DNA from: Streptomyces sp. NRRL S-118
GTDB lineage: Bacteria; Actinomycetota; Actinomycetes; Streptomycetales; Streptomycetaceae
DNA length: 64,000 nucleotides
Direction: 5' to 3'
Assembly: GCF_000716335.1 (NCBI RefSeq)
Contig: NZ_KL591015.1
Span: 14,409 to 78,408 of the forward strand
How positions within the stretch are numbered: the first letter of the stretch is position 1; each line of letters begins with the position of its first letter. Under the pieces are notes generated by a model. It was not told the origin of the DNA, made no database searches, and saw only the letters and a list, made by a program, of their open reading frames with translations. Shown one piece after another: positions 61,846 through 64,000 of the stretch. Made by a program: the position numbers and the translations under genes.

Positions 61846-62709
61846 TCAGTCGCGTGGCCCCCGCAGCAGGGCGGTTATGCGGGCCGCCGCCGTGGAGAGG
61901 TGGCGGCGGGCCTCGGAGAGCTGGGACGCCGTCACGCCGTGGTCGCGGGCCGCGTCGCGGATGTCGTCGCGGAAGCGGTCCAGCAGGCGCTCCAGGTCGC
62001 GGGCGGCGTCGCCCGAGGCGGGCACGTCCTCCCATGCGGGGGCCCCGGGCGGCTCGGGTTCGGCCCGGGACGGCCGCGCCGTGTTCGGCGTACCGCCCCC
62101 GAACAGGCCGGACAGCCGGCCGGTCAGGTCGGAGAGGGCCGAGGGCCACTCGCCCGTCGCGATGTGGTCCTGGACCTGCTGGGCGATGCGCTGCATCTCC
62201 CGGCGGGCCGTGTCCCGCGCCTCCTCGGCCTGGTGCCGCGCCCGCTTCGCCTCCTCGCGGGCCTTGCGCGACTCCTCCTTCGCCCGCCGGGCCTGCTCCT
62301 GCCAGGACGTCGCCCGGTGCGTGCGCGTCTCGCTCGCCGCGGCCCGCATCTCGCTGCGCAGCTTGCCCGCCGCCCCGCGCACGTCGTCGCGGATCTCGGC
62401 GGCGAGTTCGGAGACGGACTCGCGGATCTCCTGTTCCAGGTCGGCCAGCTCGTCGCCGCGGCCCGCCAGCTCCGCACGCCCGGCGTCGGTGATCGAGTAC
62501 ACCTTGCGGCCGCCCTCGGTGGCGTGTGTGACCAGGCCCTCGGCCTCCAGCTTGGCCAGCCGCGGGTAGACCGTGCCGGCGGACGGCGCGTACAGCCCGT
62601 GGAAGCGTTCCTCCAGGAGCCGGATCACCTCGTAGCCGTGGCGGGGAGCCTCGTCGAGGAGCTTCAGCAGGTACAGCCGCAGGCGGCCGTGGGCGAAGAC
62701 CGGCGGCAT
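61846..62709 (-). CDS. PadR-family regulator with coiled-coil C-terminus
   Basis: 287 residues. The N-terminal PadR winged helix spans about 1-80 (LRLYLLKLLDEAPRHGYEVIRLLEERFHGLYAPSAGTVYPRLAKLEAEGLV), and a long charged coiled coil (about 90-180) is rich in Ala, Glu and Arg. The tail carries another helical pair. The longer-than-usual C-terminus suggests extra dimerisation. ATG 62709 starts 1 bp past the DUF4097 stop, so the two form an operon. Confidence 0.87.
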   Translation of the reverse strand: MPPVFAHGRLRLYLLKLLDEAPRHGYEVIRLLEERFHGLYAPSAGTVYPRLAKLEAEGLVTHATEGGRKVYSITDAGRAELAGRGDELADLEQEIRESVSELAAEIRDDVRGAAGKLRSEMRAAASETRTHRATSWQEQARRAKEESRKAREEAKRARHQAEEARDTARREMQRIAQQVQDHIATGEWPSALSDLTGRLSGLFGGGTPNTARPSRAEPEPPGAPAWEDVPASGDAARDLERLLDRFRDDIRDAARDHGVTASQLSEARRHLSTAAARITALLRGPRD

Positions 62710-62710
62710 G

Positions 62711-63538
62711 TCACAGGTCCTTTCCGGAGGGGGCGGCGGGGCGGCGGAGCAGGGCGATGGAGCCGGAGACCGTGGTCGCCCTGAGGGTGCCGGTGCCGGC
62801 CCCGAGCGTGCCCTTGATGCTCTTGGCCCCCCACTGGCCGTCCACCCGCAGGTCCTCGAAGGCGCTGGAGACGGCGCCGCTCGTGGTGTTCGCCTCCACG
62901 CGTGCGTCGGCCGGGTGGGGCAGCCGGATCGCGACCTCGCCGGAGACGGTGGTCAGCCGGATGTCGGTGGAGCCGTCGGCGGGCTCCAGGTCGATGACCA
63001 TGTCGCCGGTGACCGAGTCGGCGCGCACGGAGCTGCCGGTGCCCTCGATGACCGTCAGGTCGCCGGAGACGGAGTGGAACCGGAGGTCGCCGGCGACCGC
63101 CTGGGCTTCCACGCTGCCGGACACGGTCTGCGCGCGGACCGGCCCGGGCAGCCCGACGAGCGTGGTGTCGCCGCTGACGCCGCGTACCTCCACCCGGCCC
63201 CGGATGCCGGAGATCACGGCTCCGGCGCCGACGACGCCGACCTCCACGTCGGCGCCCGCCGGTACGGCGAGGGACACGACGGCGCTGCGGTGCCGGCCCT
63301 TGCGGTCGAACCACGTGAGGAAGTCCTGCCAGGGCAGGTCCTCGTACGAGACGGTCAGGACGGAGCCGCGCTGGCTGACGACGAGCGGCGGCCCTTCGAT
63401 CCCGGGGATCTCCAGCCGTGCCGGGCCCTCCTCGATGCCGACCACGTTCACCGTGCCGTGGACGATGCGCACCTTCAGCGCCGTCACGGGGTCGTCGAGG
63501 GTGAGTTCCACCGGCTCGCTGACGGACCACTCCGGCAT
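62711..63538 (-). CDS. DUF4097 beta-strand-repeat protein
   Basis: 275 residues made mostly of short beta-strand repeats (VRGVSGDTTLVGLPGPVRAQTVSGSVEAQAVAGDLRFHSVSGDLTVIEG), the head-to-tail pattern of DUF4097 (putative adhesin / autotransporter-like right-handed helix). There is no signal peptide, so it is probably cytoplasmic. It is usually paired with PadR or Xre regulators and may help them sense membrane stress. ATG 63538 has GAGGAGG just upstream. Confidence 0.85.
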   Translation of the reverse strand: MPEWSVSEPVELTLDDPVTALKVRIVHGTVNVVGIEEGPARLEIPGIEGPPLVVSQRGSVLTVSYEDLPWQDFLTWFDRKGRHRSAVVSLAVPAGADVEVGVVGAGAVISGIRGRVEVRGVSGDTTLVGLPGPVRAQTVSGSVEAQAVAGDLRFHSVSGDLTVIEGTGSSVRADSVTGDMVIDLEPADGSTDIRLTTVSGEVAIRLPHPADARVEANTTSGAVSSAFEDLRVDGQWGAKSIKGTLGAGTGTLRATTVSGSIALLRRPAAPSGKDL

Positions 63539-63564
63539 GGCGCCTCCTCGGGACAGGACGCAAC

Positions 63565-63598
63565 ATATCGCGTCTCCTGGAATACACGATATATCGCG
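63565..63598 (-). promoter_or_regulatory. A/T-rich operator for the DUF4097-padR operon
   Basis: The palindrome CGATATATCG (63587-63596) and the repeated ATATCGCG (63565-63572 and 63591-63598) lie 27-60 bp upstream of the DUF4097 ATG in an otherwise GC-rich gap. This is the place and style of a PadR operator. Confidence 0.62.
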
Positions 63599-63682
63599 GT
63601 GACTCCGCGTCAAGGCCGGTCTCCAGTCGACAGAGGTCGGCATAAGCCGCAAAAGCGGACGAATTGGCCTAGCGTATGGGCC

Positions 63683-64000
63683 ATGCCGACCTCCGCGACC
63701 ACCCCGGGCGTGCTGCTGCTGTGCCGGGCCGAGCCCCCCGCCGTACGGCCCGCGGCCCAACTCCTCGGCGAGCACCTGCTGCTCGCTCCGGCGGGCCGCG
63801 GCTGGAGCGTGCTCGTCCCCGAAGGGCGTCCCTGGCTGGACGGCGGCGAACCGGCCGACCGGGTCGCTGCGGGCTGGGCCTCCGCCCTCGCGGTCGCCAC
63901 CCCCTGGCCGGTGCTCGCCCTGTGGTGGGACGCCGACCGGGCGGGCTACACCCTGGCGTCGGGTTTCCGCCGGCCCGTCGGCTACACCTGGCTCACGGAC
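63683..64000 (+). CDS. partial hypothetical protein, runs off the window
   Basis: At least 106 codons from ATG 63683 (MPTSATTPGVLLLCRAEPP...) with strong coding bias. Visible features are LLAPAGRGWSVLVPEGRPWLDGGEP and WPVLALWWDADRAGYTLASGFRRPVGYTW. No family is recognised with confidence; the stop lies outside the window. Confidence 0.65.
   Translation, partial: MPTSATTPGVLLLCRAEPPAVRPAAQLLGEHLLLAPAGRGWSVLVPEGRPWLDGGEPADRVAAGWASALAVATPWPVLALWWDADRAGYTLASGFRRPVGYTWLTD

Overview
The window is Streptomyces chromosome. It is very GC-rich, third codon positions are almost all G or C, and it carries the genus-typical das chitosaccharide locus, the sigR-rsrA redox switch, the wblE Wbl gene, the SigH-type stress sigma factor with its anti-sigma partner, nickel superoxide dismutase with its own peptidase, and a B12-riboswitch-controlled class I ribonucleotide reductase. 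No tRNA, rRNA, CRISPR array, insertion sequence or integrase is visible. Gene order for most of the window follows the core chromosome arm as I remember it from S. coelicolor; the stretch from about 47.5 to 51.7 kb and the pair of small exported proteins inside the das locus look strain- or lineage-specific.

Layout. 0-4.7 kb: catR/catA peroxide response, a CBS-pair protein, histidinol phosphatase, a TetR/SMR-efflux pair. 4.8-7.2 kb: aroA-rsgA. 7.2-10.9 kb: M50-like membrane protease, SRAP (HMCES-like) protein, small hydrolase, then sigR-rsrA with the oxidative promoter embedded in the end of the preceding gene. 11-15.6 kb: HD-GYP protein, degenerate HD protein, TPR protein, deformylase, then a decayed zinc D-Ala-D-Ala carboxypeptidase. 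15.9-20 kb (minus): nrdAB with a cobalamin riboswitch and paired NrdR boxes. 20-23.1 kb: GNAT, YbdD-like, CstA. 23.2-33.9 kb: the das/nag system (dasR, dasA, dasBC, dasD, nagB, SIS-domain isomerase), tied together by dre-like operators, interrupted by two paralogous small secreted proteins and an SDR/TetR pair. 34-39.4 kb: PdtaS-like sensor kinase, wblE, lipid-kinase family protein, SigH-type sigma factor and anti-sigma. 39.4-46.4 kb: UBP zinc finger, Na+/H+ antiporter, PLP enzyme, amidase, an EshA/EshB-type cyclic-nucleotide-domain encapsulin shell protein, small proteins, snapalysin. 46.5-51.5 kb: snapalysin regulator, beta-lactamase-fold esterase, MerR regulator, SMI1/KNR4 protein. 51.7-54 kb: sodN/sodX, CGNR regulator, methyltransferase. 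54.1-57.2 kb (minus): glutamate-type amino-acid ABC transporter. 57.8-64 kb: malic enzyme, zinc-type alcohol dehydrogenase, secreted GH5 glycosidase, PadR/DUF4097 pair and a partial gene.

How it works together. Three regulatory themes dominate: thiol and peroxide stress (CatR, SigR/RsrA, NiSOD), amino-sugar sensing by DasR (uptake by DasABC, hydrolysis by DasD, deamination by NagB, and a dre-like site in front of a sensor kinase), and developmental/osmotic sigma control (BldD box-SigH-anti-sigma, WblE with a Crp-like site). The most unusual items are the encapsulin shell gene without a recognisable cargo enzyme beside it, the anti-sigma gene lying wholly inside an open N-terminal extension frame of the sigma factor, the paired four-cysteine secreted proteins inserted between dasR and dasA, and an amino-acid permease with a roughly 140-residue disordered N-terminal arm. 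Gene assignments rest on motif recognition by eye; no database search was possible.
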